From: Parendozoicomonas callyspongiae
GTDB taxonomy: Bacteria; Pseudomonadota; Gammaproteobacteria; Pseudomonadales; Endozoicomonadaceae
Direction: 5' to 3'
Assembly: GCF_023502345.1 (NCBI RefSeq)
Contig: NZ_JAMFLX010000006.1
Span: forward strand, 124,001-188,000
Length of the DNA: 64,000 bases
Shown here: positions 46,119 to 55,272 of the stretch, in pieces
Numbering within the stretch: the first letter of the stretch is position 1
How the letters are laid out: every line of letters begins with the position of its first letter
Program-made: the position numbers and the translations under genes
The notes under the pieces: generated by a model
Seen by the model: the letters and a program-made list of their open reading frames with translations, nothing else
The model's database searches: none
What the model was told of the DNA's origin: nothing

Positions 46119-46155
46119 AGTTGAAGGGCCTGAGAGATCAGGCCCTTTTAACTTC
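46119..46155. terminator. Bidirectional terminator
   Basis: Perfect 10-bp stem AAGGGCCTGA / TCAGGCCCTT with loop GAGA, flanked by AAGTT and AACTT, between convergent genes. T-runs are formed on both strands. Confidence 0.88.
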
Positions 46156-46172
46156 AGGTATCCAGGACATTA

Positions 46173-47582
46173 TCAGGCAGCTTCAGGAACCGGCTGAGGT
46201 TTGGCTTTCAGAATGGTAAAGCCGGTAATGGCCAGCAATATGGACAGGATGGGATTCAGCAGGTTGAACAGTGCCCAGGGAGCATAATCAACCACGGCAA
46301 TATCCAGAGTCGCGGAGTAGAACAAACCCGCTGTCGTCCAGGGAATCAAACCTGTTGTCAGAGTAGCGCCTTCTTCCAGACAGCGTGACAGCATGCTGTT
46401 ATCCAGCTTCTGCTCCTTGAACTTCTCCTTGAAAATCTGGCCACCCATTATGATTGACAGATAAGCTTCACCCACACACATATTGGTGACAATGCCTGTG
46501 ACAATCGTGGTGGTCATCAGAGACCAGGTCTGCCTTATGCTTTTCAAAATGCCGAGCATCAGGGTGTAAACAAATCCCAAATGCTGCAGAAGTCCACCCA
46601 GTGCCAGGGCAATCAAAGACAGTGACAGGGTCCACATCATATTGAGGATGCCGCCACGGGAGAGCAGGTTGTCCAGGTTCTCAATGCCTGTATGGCTTTT
46701 GTAGCCATGCTGTAGGCTGTTTAATACATCAGCCAGATTGGCTCCCTGCAGGAAAACCGCGAGAGTACAGGCCAGGGCAATGCTGATCAGCATCACCAGT
46801 TCGGGAGCCATACGGCGCTGGCTCAAAATAATCATAACGATGACCGGAAGCATGGCCCAGGGGGAGATCACAAAAGTGGATTCCAGTCCCTGTTGAATGG
46901 CTCGGACGGGTTCTGCAGACCATTGGCCGGAAGAGAAACTCATTCCCATCCAGGTAAAGAGCCCCAAGGCTAGCAGGTAAGCAGGCACGGTTGTCAGCAT
47001 CATGGTGCGGATATGCTGGTTAAGAGTTGTTCCTGCGCTCATGGCCGCAAGGTTTGTCGTATCTGAGACAGGCGACATCTTGTCGCCAAAGCTGGCACCG
47101 GACACGACCACGCCGGCAATAATCGGCAGGGGAATATCAAGGGCGGAACCAATACCGAGAAGAACCACACCGGCTGTTGCCACTGTACCCCAGGATGTTC
47201 CCGTTGACAGTGACATCACACTGCAAAGAACAAGCCCAACAGGCAGGAAGTATTCCGGTGTCAGGATAGACAGGCCGTAGTGGATCAGGACGGCAACAGC
47301 TCCACTTTCAATAAAGCTGGCAATAACAAGGCCAATAAGAAGGAAGATATAAATCGCGCCCATGCCCCTGACAATACCATCAGTCATGGCCTGCCGGATT
47401 TCTGCAAATGACAGCCCGATGAAGGCTGCATGCAGGCCTGTCCAGATCAGGGCGGCAAGAAGGAGGATATGCAGACTTATGCCAAAGGCCATAAGCCCGG
47501 TCGCGATTGTTAGAATAATACCGCTAAAACAAACAGCTGCCTGAGTAACGGTATGCTCAGGCGTAGCTTTCGGTTCTGTCAT
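46173..47582 (-). CDS. nhaC: NhaC family Na+/H+ antiporter (copy 1)
   Basis: 469 residues, about 12 hydrophobic helices. Family motifs: SLSTGTSWGTVATAGVVLLG, VVSGASFGDKMSPVSDTTNL, LEEGATLTTGLIPWTTAGLF. NhaC antiporters exchange Na+ for protons, and some family members carry malate or lactate. Single gene after a shared terminator with the gene on the other side. A second nhaC gene lies at 50044. Confidence 0.9.
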   Translation of the reverse strand: MTEPKATPEHTVTQAAVCFSGIILTIATGLMAFGISLHILLLAALIWTGLHAAFIGLSFAEIRQAMTDGIVRGMGAIYIFLLIGLVIASFIESGAVAVLIHYGLSILTPEYFLPVGLVLCSVMSLSTGTSWGTVATAGVVLLGIGSALDIPLPIIAGVVVSGASFGDKMSPVSDTTNLAAMSAGTTLNQHIRTMMLTTVPAYLLALGLFTWMGMSFSSGQWSAEPVRAIQQGLESTFVISPWAMLPVIVMIILSQRRMAPELVMLISIALACTLAVFLQGANLADVLNSLQHGYKSHTGIENLDNLLSRGGILNMMWTLSLSLIALALGGLLQHLGFVYTLMLGILKSIRQTWSLMTTTIVTGIVTNMCVGEAYLSIIMGGQIFKEKFKEQKLDNSMLSRCLEEGATLTTGLIPWTTAGLFYSATLDIAVVDYAPWALFNLLNPILSILLAITGFTILKAKPQPVPEAA

Positions 47583-47672
47583 GTAAAACTGCCGTGCTTG
47601 TTCGGTTTATCCGTAGGGGAACACCGAAGTCTTTATAAAGACAGGGCAGGGTACATGAAAAATGCTGAAAAA

Positions 47673-48119
47673 TCAGAACTCTATGGCAAGTCTAAGCATA
47701 TCTTTGTGTTGCAGGCCATTCTCGAACAGTGGTTCATCATAGTTGTTCAGGAAAAAATCACGATCAACGGCAAAGACCCGAAATCCGGCGCGCTGGTAAA
47801 AGGTCAACTGGTAACCAAAGGATCCAGTTCCAAGCTCAACACGTTTTATCCCGAGCTTTTTCATTTCACTAAGAGCATGTTTCAGAAGTTTCGAACCAAC
47901 ACCACTTCCCTGGCAGGACGGATCAACAGCAATGTTAATCAGCTCCCAGCTGGTTGAGGAAAGAGGAATAAGAACGCAGACGGCTACTATTTTTTCGCCA
48001 TCTTCAACTGCGAAACAGGTAGAGCCGGGAAGGTAACTTTGAATCTTGGCTTCCGAAGGGTCAGCTTCCAGTAACAGCTCGATAGGTATTTGATCATGAG
48101 ATACGGAAGAAATTCTCAA
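47673..48119 (-). CDS. GNAT family N-acetyltransferase
   Basis: 148 residues. Acetyl-CoA binding motif A is VDPSCQGSGVGSKLLKHALS (Q/R-x-x-G-x-G/A as QGSGVG), preceded by beta strand ELINIAV and followed by YQRAGFRVF. Substrate unknown. Stands alone, 90 bp from the nhaC gene. Confidence 0.85.
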   Translation of the reverse strand: MRISSVSHDQIPIELLLEADPSEAKIQSYLPGSTCFAVEDGEKIVAVCVLIPLSSTSWELINIAVDPSCQGSGVGSKLLKHALSEMKKLGIKRVELGTGSFGYQLTFYQRAGFRVFAVDRDFFLNNYDEPLFENGLQHKDMLRLAIEF

Positions 48120-48404
48120 GAATACACTCCTGGCAAGTTGACCCTGACTATTGACGGTAATGCTATCAGTTCGACTCCTCCTTATGCAGTCATATTGTGT
48201 TCAAGATCATGATCAGTATCAGCGATTGGTTTGTTACTGACCTCTATCGCCAATTCCAGTTTATCGGAGATCGAGTTAAAGCATGGTAGATAAACATTCC
48301 GAATGTATATTGCCTGAGGCTGAATAAGGCAAACATGACAGAAAAAATAGTGAAACATGATAGAACTTGGTGTGAATATGCTTGTTTTGTACTAAGGAGT
48401 TGAG

Positions 48405-48809
48405 TTAGAAGAGTTTTTTATAACTGGAACCCTGCTGGTGAAGCCACTTATTCAACCCTGAAACTGTGTACTTGATATTCCACTTATCAGAAATATAAGC
48501 AGCGATCTGATGCACGTGAGCATAAGTATATTGTTCAAGGTGCTCAATCAGGTGTTCAGCTTGTTCTTCACTCAAGAAGCTCTCACTACCGCCATTATCT
48601 GGCTTCAGTTTTTCCTTTTTCCGGTGGTAGTCATCCAGATAGCGAGTGATTGTAAACTGGCTCTTTCTCAAAGCTTGAGAAATGAGGGCCGTAGACAAGC
48701 CTTCAGAACTTAATAAAACGGCTTTAATCCGGTCGCATTCCCGCCCATCCCGCGTATTCTTATTTATCTTTTCCTGGCAAAACCACTCATATTTGTTGAT
48801 CCAGAGCAT
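48405..48809 (-). pseudogene. IS630-family transposase, N-terminal fragment
   Basis: 134 residues covering only the helix-turn-helix part of an IS630 transposase: CDRIKAVLLSSEGLSTALIS, NGGSESFLSEEQAEHLIEHL, YTVSGLNKWLHQQGSSYKK. The frame stops right after SYKK, where intact proteins go on to the DDE catalytic domain; none of that domain is present downstream in any frame I read. It is an insertion-sequence remnant, unable to transpose. Confidence 0.8.
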
Positions 48810-48886
48810 GAGTCGCTATCTTGATTTGCAGGCGGCTCTAGGCGTAATCTTGCCGCCCCATCCACCCAAGGCTAATCTTTTCGTTA

Positions 48887-49804
48887 ATGAAAGATATCGA
48901 CTCTATTCTGCACGCCCTGCCCGAAGCGATCTCTCATACCTTTGGCAAAGGAAAGCCGGCAGATTATATCCCTGCACTGGCAGAAGTCCCCCGTGACAGG
49001 TTTGGTATGGCCATCAGCACGGTTGACGGTCAGGACTTTATTGTTGGTGATGCGAAAGAGTCGTTCTCGATACAGAGTATTTCCAAACTGTTCAGCCTAA
49101 GCCAGGCCATGCATTATGCTGGTGAAAAGGTCTTTGAACGGGTTGGAGTGGAACCATCCGGTAACCCTTTTAACTCCCTCTCTCAGCTGGAGTTTGAAAA
49201 CGGTATTCCCCGTAACCCCTTTATTAATGCCGGTGCCCTGGTTATCAGCGATATTCTTCTGGAACACCTGAAGTCCCCTAAACAAGACTTCCTGGATCAT
49301 ATTCGCAGACTTTCCGGAAACCTGGATATCCAGTATGACGAACGTGTCTTCCGCTCGGAATATGACCATGGCCAGCGCAATGCAGCCCTGGCGTATTACC
49401 TGAAGAGCTTCAACAATATCAACCATTCTATTGCTCAGGTGCTGGATTTTTATTTCTACCAGTGCTCCCTGAACATGAGCTGTCTGGATCTGGCACGGGC
49501 CAGCAGATTCCTGGCCAACGGTGGCATTGATCCGGTAAATGACAAAAAAGTGGTTACTCCAAAACGTGCCCGCCGGATCAACAGCCTGATGATGACATGT
49601 GGCACCTATGATGAGGCAGGCGAATTTGCCTTCCGTGTCGGCCTGCCCTGCAAGAGCGGTGTTGGTGGCGGTATCGTGGCTGTTATCCCGGGCAAGATGT
49701 CCATCTGTGTCTGGAGCCCGGAGCTGGGTGCCAAGGGTAATTCACTGCCTGGCATGCATGCCCTGAAGGCCTTTATCGAAAAAGCCGGCATTTCGGTTTT
49801 CTAA
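48887..49804 (+). CDS. glsA: Glutaminase
   Basis: 305 residues, the normal size of bacterial glutaminase (GlsA/GlsB). Catalytic SIQSISK (Ser-x-x-Lys, ~residues 62-68), NPFINAGALV, and GVGGGIVAVIPG are diagnostic of this serine beta-lactamase-like fold. It hydrolyses glutamine to glutamate and ammonia, and can support acid tolerance. Confidence 0.95.
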   Translation: MKDIDSILHALPEAISHTFGKGKPADYIPALAEVPRDRFGMAISTVDGQDFIVGDAKESFSIQSISKLFSLSQAMHYAGEKVFERVGVEPSGNPFNSLSQLEFENGIPRNPFINAGALVISDILLEHLKSPKQDFLDHIRRLSGNLDIQYDERVFRSEYDHGQRNAALAYYLKSFNNINHSIAQVLDFYFYQCSLNMSCLDLARASRFLANGGIDPVNDKKVVTPKRARRINSLMMTCGTYDEAGEFAFRVGLPCKSGVGGGIVAVIPGKMSICVWSPELGAKGNSLPGMHALKAFIEKAGISVF

Positions 49805-49834
49805 AGCTTACCCCCAAAATCTCCTGCCTTCCTT

Positions 49835-49860
49835 TGGTGGCGTGTCCCAACACACCACCA
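49835..49860 (+). terminator. Probable terminator hairpin after glsA
   Basis: TGGTGGCGTGT, loop CCCA, ACACACCACCA; an 11-bp stem with one mismatch, 31 bp after the stop. The downstream T-run is short and interrupted, so termination is uncertain. Confidence 0.45.
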
Positions 49861-49911
49861 GTCCCCCTCATTTTGTCCAGTATGACTATCTCCAGCGCCA
49901 ACTATTCCTGA

Positions 49912-49940
49912 CATTCGTGCCATTTGAGGTGGCACGAATG
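49912..49940. repeat. Perfect 11-bp inverted repeat upstream of second nhaC
   Basis: CATTCGTGCCA, loop TTTGAGG, TGGCACGAATG. It lies about 105 bp before the chosen nhaC start. Lack of T-run and position in a leader favour an operator or mRNA control element. Confidence 0.5.
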
Positions 49941-50043
49941 GACTCGATTCCCAATACTGTATGACCATATTGATGCGGAGTCATGCTTATCAGAACAGCA
50001 CATTCCTCACCGTCGTATTATGCCAACAGCACAGGAGTCTCTT

Positions 50044-51489
50044 ATGAGTAAGAAGCGCCCCCTCCCCACACCTTTGCAGGCTCTTGCTGTGCTGACTGTC
50101 TTCCTGAGTATGGCTTGCTCTTTTACTGTTTTTCTTGATCTTCCGGTTCTGCTGGCTCTTTTCTTTGGCTGGTTTGTGATTATGACCCTGGGTCTGAAAC
50201 TGGGATATCGCTATCGGGAACTGGAAGAGGCTGCTGCCTTTGGTGTCTTTGAAGGCATGCCCGCTCTATTGATTCTGTTTGCTGTGGGAGCCATGACCGG
50301 GTCCTGGATCGCTGGCGGCATAGTTCCGGGCATTATCTATTACGGGCTGGCGACAATTGCACCGTCACTATTTCTGCCAACCGCTCTGTTAATCTGCTCG
50401 ATTACTGCTCTTTGCACAGGAACATCCTGGGGAGCTGCTGGCACGGCTGGTATTGCAATGATGGGAATTGGAGACGGCCTGGGAATTCCACCGGCATTAA
50501 CGGCGGGTGCTGTACTTTCCGGTGTTTACTTCGGGGACAAACTGTCACCACTATCAGACAGTGTTCTTCTGGCTTCTTCCATGTCAGATGTAGAAATACG
50601 CGCTCATATTCAGGGTATGCTTCCTATCAGTCTGATGGCTTATATCATCACCCTGGTTCTGTTCACCATTACCAGTCTCAGCTACAGCGGCCAGCATGAT
50701 CTTGCCCACATCAATGAGATTATGATGCTGCTGAAACAGCGTTTTGATATCAGCCTGCTCTGCTTTGTACCTCCAGGAGTAATTCTGATCCTGCTGGCAC
50801 TGCGTCAGCCGGCTTTTCCAGTTATTACATTTGGTGGGCTTTTGGGTATTACCTGGGCGGTTCTGCTTCAGGGAAACACACCAATCGAATCGCTGCACAG
50901 CATCTGGGCCGTGCCCTATGTCGACAGTGACCATAGCTTTATCAGCAACCTGCTAAGCCGAGGCGGTATGGAATCCATCATGACATCCGTGGCAATGATA
51001 ATTTTTGGCCTTGGCTTCGGCAGCCTTCTTGTGAAAGTCGGTGTTGTCCAGCTCCTTGCAGGCAAACTTGAAAGTTACATCACCAATGAATCGAGGCTGA
51101 CCAATTGCACTCTGCTGACCGCATTTCTCGGCAACCTGCTCGGAAGTGCCATGTATGTCTCCCTGATTCTGACACCAAAATTGATGGTAAAAACCTACGA
51201 TCAGCAGAAGGCAGACAGACGACTGCTTTCCCGCAATACGGAATTTGGCGGAACACTGACATCCGGCATGGTGCCCTGGAGCGATAATGGCACTTACATG
51301 ACAGGAGTACTGGGTGTTGCCACATTGAGCTACCTACCCTTTATGTGGTTGTCCTGGATTTCCATCATCCTGGCAGTCGGCGTTTCCTGGACCCGAACCA
51401 GGGCAGGCAAAACAACAACGTTTACTAAAGATGGCAGAAGTCAGCACGCTCAGAGCAACCCTCTTTTAGCCCGTGATCAGACTCTATGA
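50044..51489 (+). CDS. nhaC: NhaC family Na+/H+ antiporter (copy 2)
   Basis: 481 residues from ATG 50044, which has AGGAG six bases upstream; the frame is open from 49924. Motifs TALCTGTSWGAAGTAGIAMM, VLSGVYFGDKLSPLSDSVLL and GTLTSGMVPWSDNGTYMTGV place it in NhaC. It is only moderately similar to copy 1, so the two are paralogues of different branches rather than a recent duplication. Confidence 0.9.
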   Translation: MSKKRPLPTPLQALAVLTVFLSMACSFTVFLDLPVLLALFFGWFVIMTLGLKLGYRYRELEEAAAFGVFEGMPALLILFAVGAMTGSWIAGGIVPGIIYYGLATIAPSLFLPTALLICSITALCTGTSWGAAGTAGIAMMGIGDGLGIPPALTAGAVLSGVYFGDKLSPLSDSVLLASSMSDVEIRAHIQGMLPISLMAYIITLVLFTITSLSYSGQHDLAHINEIMMLLKQRFDISLLCFVPPGVILILLALRQPAFPVITFGGLLGITWAVLLQGNTPIESLHSIWAVPYVDSDHSFISNLLSRGGMESIMTSVAMIIFGLGFGSLLVKVGVVQLLAGKLESYITNESRLTNCTLLTAFLGNLLGSAMYVSLILTPKLMVKTYDQQKADRRLLSRNTEFGGTLTSGMVPWSDNGTYMTGVLGVATLSYLPFMWLSWISIILAVGVSWTRTRAGKTTTFTKDGRSQHAQSNPLLARDQTL

Positions 51490-51697
51490 GCCAAGAAAAT
51501 CCTGTTGCCATGTTGAATCTTGGCTGTGGTGACAGCAGCCTGATTCTGGTCTTGGCTGAAAGTATCGCTGCTTGAAAAAGTATATCGGTGTTGATCTCGC
51601 GGAAAACGCATTAAAACCAGTATCGAACAATATGATGGAACTGATTTCACTTCCCCAAATACCCGGTTATTCTTCTTTTACTGCAAAAGCCAGATAA
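51486..51697 (+). pseudogene. Decayed SAM-dependent methyltransferase start
   Basis: The ATG at 51486 overlaps the nhaC stop and reads MSQENPVAMLNLGCGDSSLI, the glycine-rich SAM motif, up to a TGA at 51574-51576. In the next frame from 51572 the reading continues KKYIGVDLAENAL, the following SAM-binding strand (acidic GVD), until TAA at 51695. One frameshift has split the gene and the remaining ~150 codons are gone. It was a class I methyltransferase. Confidence 0.7.
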
Positions 51698-51864
51698 AAA
51701 ACCGTAAAATCACGCAAAGCACGGATAAATAATTATTTTTTTCCCCTCCCCTTTTAAACTGACAAGACTCTCCTCATTAAGTATGTACTGATACCAGAAT
51801 ATGCGAGAGCAATGGTTCGGGTACTTATCAATAACAAGTTGCGTTAGCCTTCAGGAATAAAGTC

Positions 51865-53037
51865 ATGAACAATTTTAATTATCAAAATCCTACACGTATT
51901 CTGTTTGGCAAAGGACAGATTGCAGAGATTGCCAACCAGATTCCTGCTGATGCCAAAATTCTGATTACATACGGCGGTGGCAGTATCAAGCGCAATGGAA
52001 CCCTGGATCAGGTTCACGCTGCTCTGGAAGGTTTCACATATCATGAGTTTGGCGGTATCGAGCCCAACCCAACCTACGGAACCTTGATGAAGGCTGTTGA
52101 ACTGGCACGGGCTGAAGGTATTGATTACCTGCTGGCTGTTGGCGGTGGCTCTGTTATTGATGGCACCAAGTTTATTGCTGCAGCAATTCCTTTTAAAGGT
52201 GAAGATCCATGGACCATTCTCAGTGAACGCGCTCCTATTGAGTCAGCTGTTCCCCTGGGTAATGTTCTGACCCTGCCAGCCACCGGTTCAGAAAGTAACA
52301 GCGGTGCCGTTATTACCCGTCGTGAAACCAACGACAAGCTGGCCTTTATGAATCCGCTGGTATTCCCAACCTTTGCAGTGCTGGATCCTGAAACCACTTT
52401 CAGCCTGCCTGCCAACCAAACAGCCAACGGAGTTGTCGATGCATTTGTTCACGTGATGGAGCAATACCTGACCAAGTGTGAAAATGCGCCGGTTCAGGAT
52501 CGCTACGCAGAAGGTCTGCTGCTGACTCTGATTGAGGAAGGCCCTAAGGTTCTGGCAACTCCTGACAGCTACGAAGCCCGCGCCAATGTCATGTGGGCCG
52601 CCAACCAGGCACTGAATGGTCTGATCGGACAAGGCGTTTCCCAGGACTGGGCAACCCATATGATCGGTCACGAGATTACTGCCCTTCACGGCCTGGATCA
52701 CGGCCAGACACTGGCAGTTGTACTGCCCTCCCTGATGAATGTTATGCGCGGCCAGAAAGGTGCCAAGATTGTGCAGTACGCCGAGCGGGTATGGAATATT
52801 CGCGAAGGCAGCGAAGATGAGCGCATTGATCAGGCTATCGCTAAAACCCGTGAGTTCTTTGAGCAGATGGGCATCCCAACCCGCCTGACTGATTATGGTG
52901 TTGCCAAGGATGGTGAGCATACCAGTGTCGTATCAGCGCTGGTTGAGCAGCTGAAGCGCCACGGCATGGTTCAGCTTGGGGAAGAAGGTAACATTACCCC
53001 GGAAGTATCAACCCGAATCCTGGCTGAAGCGGTTTAA
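51865..53037 (+). CDS. yqhD: Iron-containing alcohol/aldehyde dehydrogenase YqhD
   Basis: 390 residues, family III (Fe/Zn) alcohol dehydrogenase. GGGSIKRNGTLDQV, VGGGSVIDGTKFIA (NADPH-binding), LPATGSESNSGAVIT and the metal-ligand region VVDAFVHVMEQYLT, HMIGHEITALHGLDHGQ are all YqhD-like. It reduces short-chain and lipid-peroxidation aldehydes with NADPH. A terminator follows. Confidence 0.93.
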   Translation: MNNFNYQNPTRILFGKGQIAEIANQIPADAKILITYGGGSIKRNGTLDQVHAALEGFTYHEFGGIEPNPTYGTLMKAVELARAEGIDYLLAVGGGSVIDGTKFIAAAIPFKGEDPWTILSERAPIESAVPLGNVLTLPATGSESNSGAVITRRETNDKLAFMNPLVFPTFAVLDPETTFSLPANQTANGVVDAFVHVMEQYLTKCENAPVQDRYAEGLLLTLIEEGPKVLATPDSYEARANVMWAANQALNGLIGQGVSQDWATHMIGHEITALHGLDHGQTLAVVLPSLMNVMRGQKGAKIVQYAERVWNIREGSEDERIDQAIAKTREFFEQMGIPTRLTDYGVAKDGEHTSVVSALVEQLKRHGMVQLGEEGNITPEVSTRILAEAV

Positions 53038-53056
53038 TTCTGAAGCTACTGAAATT

Positions 53057-53095
53057 AGTGGGCATTGTTTGCTTATATCAATGCTCACTGTTTTT
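53057..53095 (+). terminator. Rho-independent terminator after yqhD
   Basis: An 11-bp stem AGTGGGCATTG / CAATGCTCACT (one G-T pair) followed by G and five T. Confidence 0.8.
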
Positions 53096-53218
53096 ATAGC
53101 GAGAATATTTTTCAATAGTTAAATAAACCCACTCAAAACAATCCCAAAACGCCTCTCTATATATTTATCTCCTTCATAATCTTTATTTTCAGAGAGTTTT
53201 TTCAGTTTCCTTTTCAAT

Positions 53219-53232
53219 TTGATTTGCGTCAA
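53219..53232. promoter_or_regulatory. FNR-like box upstream of dipeptidase gene
   Basis: TTGAT-TTGC-GTCAA, nine of ten consensus positions, centred about 112 bp before the ATG at 53338. The same spacing to the start codon is seen for the perfect FNR box at 18466. Tentative. Confidence 0.35.
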
Positions 53233-53280
53233 GTGTGAATATCTGCCGCAGGTGTAGTGTTTGCTCCGACTCATTTTCTG

Positions 53281-53318
53281 AACAACTGCCAGCACCGGTT
53301 TTTCTTCCGGCAGTTGTT
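53281..53318. repeat. 10-bp inverted repeat in dipeptidase leader
   Basis: AACAACTGCC ... GGCAGTTGTT, perfect, with an 18-base loop that itself has CCGG pairing. It lies 20 bp before the pepD start codon, where an mRNA hairpin could influence translation. Confidence 0.45.
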
Positions 53319-53337
53319 TACTGTCCGGAGAAAAATC

Positions 53338-54825
53338 ATGTCTCTTATGAAAAAAGCCTTGGTCGCAGCCATTGCCGCTGCAGTTGCAGCCCCCAGTGCC
53401 ATGGCCTGCACTAGTGTAATGGTAGGTAAGAATGTCTCTGAATCTGGCGCAATCATGCTGTCAAGAAACGAAGACTTCATCTCAAATAACTGGGCCAAGC
53501 ACATGGTTATTTACCCGGCCCGCACTTACAAAAAAGGTGACACAATCACCCTTTCCAATGGTCTGACCGTACCTGCTCCCGCCAAAGCCCTGCGCTACAC
53601 GGCCATGATTGACTGGGATAATACTTCCTACGACATACCAAACAATGGCAAGGTTTTTGAAGAACGCGGTGTTAACGAGCTGAACGTTGCCATGTCTGCC
53701 ACCAACAGTGCGGAAGGCAATGAGAAAGCCCTGAAAGCTGACCCTCTGATCGAAGACGGCATTATTGAACAGAACATGGTTGGCCTGGTGTTAAGTGAAG
53801 CCACTTCTGCACGCAACGCGGTCGAGATTCTGGGCCGTTATATTGAGAAATACGGAGCAGGTGAAACCAACGGTATTCAGTTCGCAGACCAGAATGAAGC
53901 CTGGTATATGGAAACCGGTGGCGGCCATCAGTGGATTGCTGTGCGTATTCCTGATGACAAATACCTGGTTATCGCCAACGGTCTGCGTATTCATGGTGTC
54001 GACCTGGACAGCAAAGATGTTATGCATGTCGAAGGCCTGTTCGACATGGTCAAGAAGAACAAACTGCTAGATAATCCTGACCGCAAGAGCTTTAACTTTG
54101 CCAAGGCGTTCGGTGTACCCGGCGATATCTACAATACTGACCGCGAGTGGCTGAGTCAGAAAATGCTGACACCATCCCTGAAACAGGAATCTCGCCAGGA
54201 TCAGTACCCACTGTTCCTGTCCCCCGACAAGAAGATCGGAGTTGATGAAGTGGCTGCGGTTCTGCGGGCTGACTATAACGGCACCGAACTGGAAAATATT
54301 GCTCCACGTCCCAGCGGAGTTGACCGCAACGCTGAAGCTCACATCATTGAGATGTATGGCAACATGCCCAAGGAGCTGACTGCCGTTATCTGGCAGACTC
54401 CCAGTGCCGTCAATTACAGTCCGTTTATTCCTTTCTATAACGTGATGGAAAAGGTGCCGGCTGAATATGCCATGGGTACAGACAGCTATGATGATCAGTC
54501 TGCCTGGTGGAACTTCCGTGCCCTTGGCGCTCTTGCATCCAAAAATGTTCAGGAAGGTAAGTACCGCCCCGTTGTTGAAAAGGTCTGGAATGATCTGGAG
54601 CACCGGTTTATTGCTTCACAGCCTTACATGAACAGTATGTTGAAAGATATGTACAAGAAAGATTCCAAGTTGGCTGTCAGCTTCGCCAGTGATTACTCCA
54701 ATGGTATTCTGCAAACCTCTCTCAACAAGGCGACTGAGCTCAAATCTGCCCTGATGACAGATCTGACCCGCAGTACTGAGAAGAAATACAGTCCGGAAGA
54801 GTTTGAAAAGATTTCAAACCTGTAA
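53338..54825 (+). CDS. pepD: Secreted C69-family dipeptidase
   Basis: 495 residues from ATG 53338 (GGAG upstream); the longer frame from 53257 lacks a ribosome site and would mask the signal peptide. MKKALVAAIAAAVAAPSAMA is cleaved just before Cys24, the predicted N-terminal nucleophile (C-T-S-V-MVGKNVSESGAI), and LSRNEDFISNNWAKH is the family motif. C69 enzymes hydrolyse dipeptides; export suggests nutritional use of peptides outside the cytoplasm. Followed by a 9-bp hairpin CAGGGTTCA / TGAACCCTG (54841-54879). Confidence 0.88.
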   Translation: MSLMKKALVAAIAAAVAAPSAMACTSVMVGKNVSESGAIMLSRNEDFISNNWAKHMVIYPARTYKKGDTITLSNGLTVPAPAKALRYTAMIDWDNTSYDIPNNGKVFEERGVNELNVAMSATNSAEGNEKALKADPLIEDGIIEQNMVGLVLSEATSARNAVEILGRYIEKYGAGETNGIQFADQNEAWYMETGGGHQWIAVRIPDDKYLVIANGLRIHGVDLDSKDVMHVEGLFDMVKKNKLLDNPDRKSFNFAKAFGVPGDIYNTDREWLSQKMLTPSLKQESRQDQYPLFLSPDKKIGVDEVAAVLRADYNGTELENIAPRPSGVDRNAEAHIIEMYGNMPKELTAVIWQTPSAVNYSPFIPFYNVMEKVPAEYAMGTDSYDDQSAWWNFRALGALASKNVQEGKYRPVVEKVWNDLEHRFIASQPYMNSMLKDMYKKDSKLAVSFASDYSNGILQTSLNKATELKSALMTDLTRSTEKKYSPEEFEKISNL

Positions 54826-54889
54826 AAATTAATAACTAACCAGGGTTCAGTTGGTCCATGTCTGAACAATTGAACCCTGATTTCCCTGG

Positions 54890-55135
54890 TTAAACTAACA
54901 TTGCTGTTACTGCGCTCATCAACGCGCATTCTATGCAGCTTTCTTTGGTACTTTGATAGCCCAGCTCTTTGGGAACCCCGGCTTCCTTGCCATGAACGGA
55001 GGTATAGACAAAGTTTCGAACCATATCCGGATCTTCCGAACTTGGTGGAACTGGAGGAACATTCATTGACATATCAATAGCAACTGTTTCTTTGGTCGAT
55101 AGAGTTATTTGCGGCTTCCGGTCTGTATTTTTCAA
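54890..55135 (-). CDS. Doubtful small protein
   Basis: An 81-residue frame from TTG 55135 on the minus strand, with an internal ATG. Composition is protein-like (SMNVPPVPPSSEDPDMV; ELGYQSTKESCIECALMSAV), but no ribosome site precedes either start and I recognise no family. The remainder of the 447-bp gap (54826-55272) holds only the hairpin after pepD. Confidence 0.3.
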   Translation of the reverse strand: MKNTDRKPQITLSTKETVAIDMSMNVPPVPPSSEDPDMVRNFVYTSVHGKEAGVPKELGYQSTKESCIECALMSAVTAMLV

Positions 55136-55272
55136 TTAACCCATGGCAGAAATTACCAAGGCAATTGTCAGGCGGGCCAATCAAAACTAAGATAGCCCGA
55201 CTAAAAGAGAATAATTACAAGCCCGACTCTGCAAACAGCAGAAAGAATAATAATCCAGTGAGGCAGTAAGCA

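Noticed and set aside
46173-51489. The two nhaC genes as a recent duplication
   Set aside because: Shared motifs only; sequences outside them differ strongly and termini do not align.
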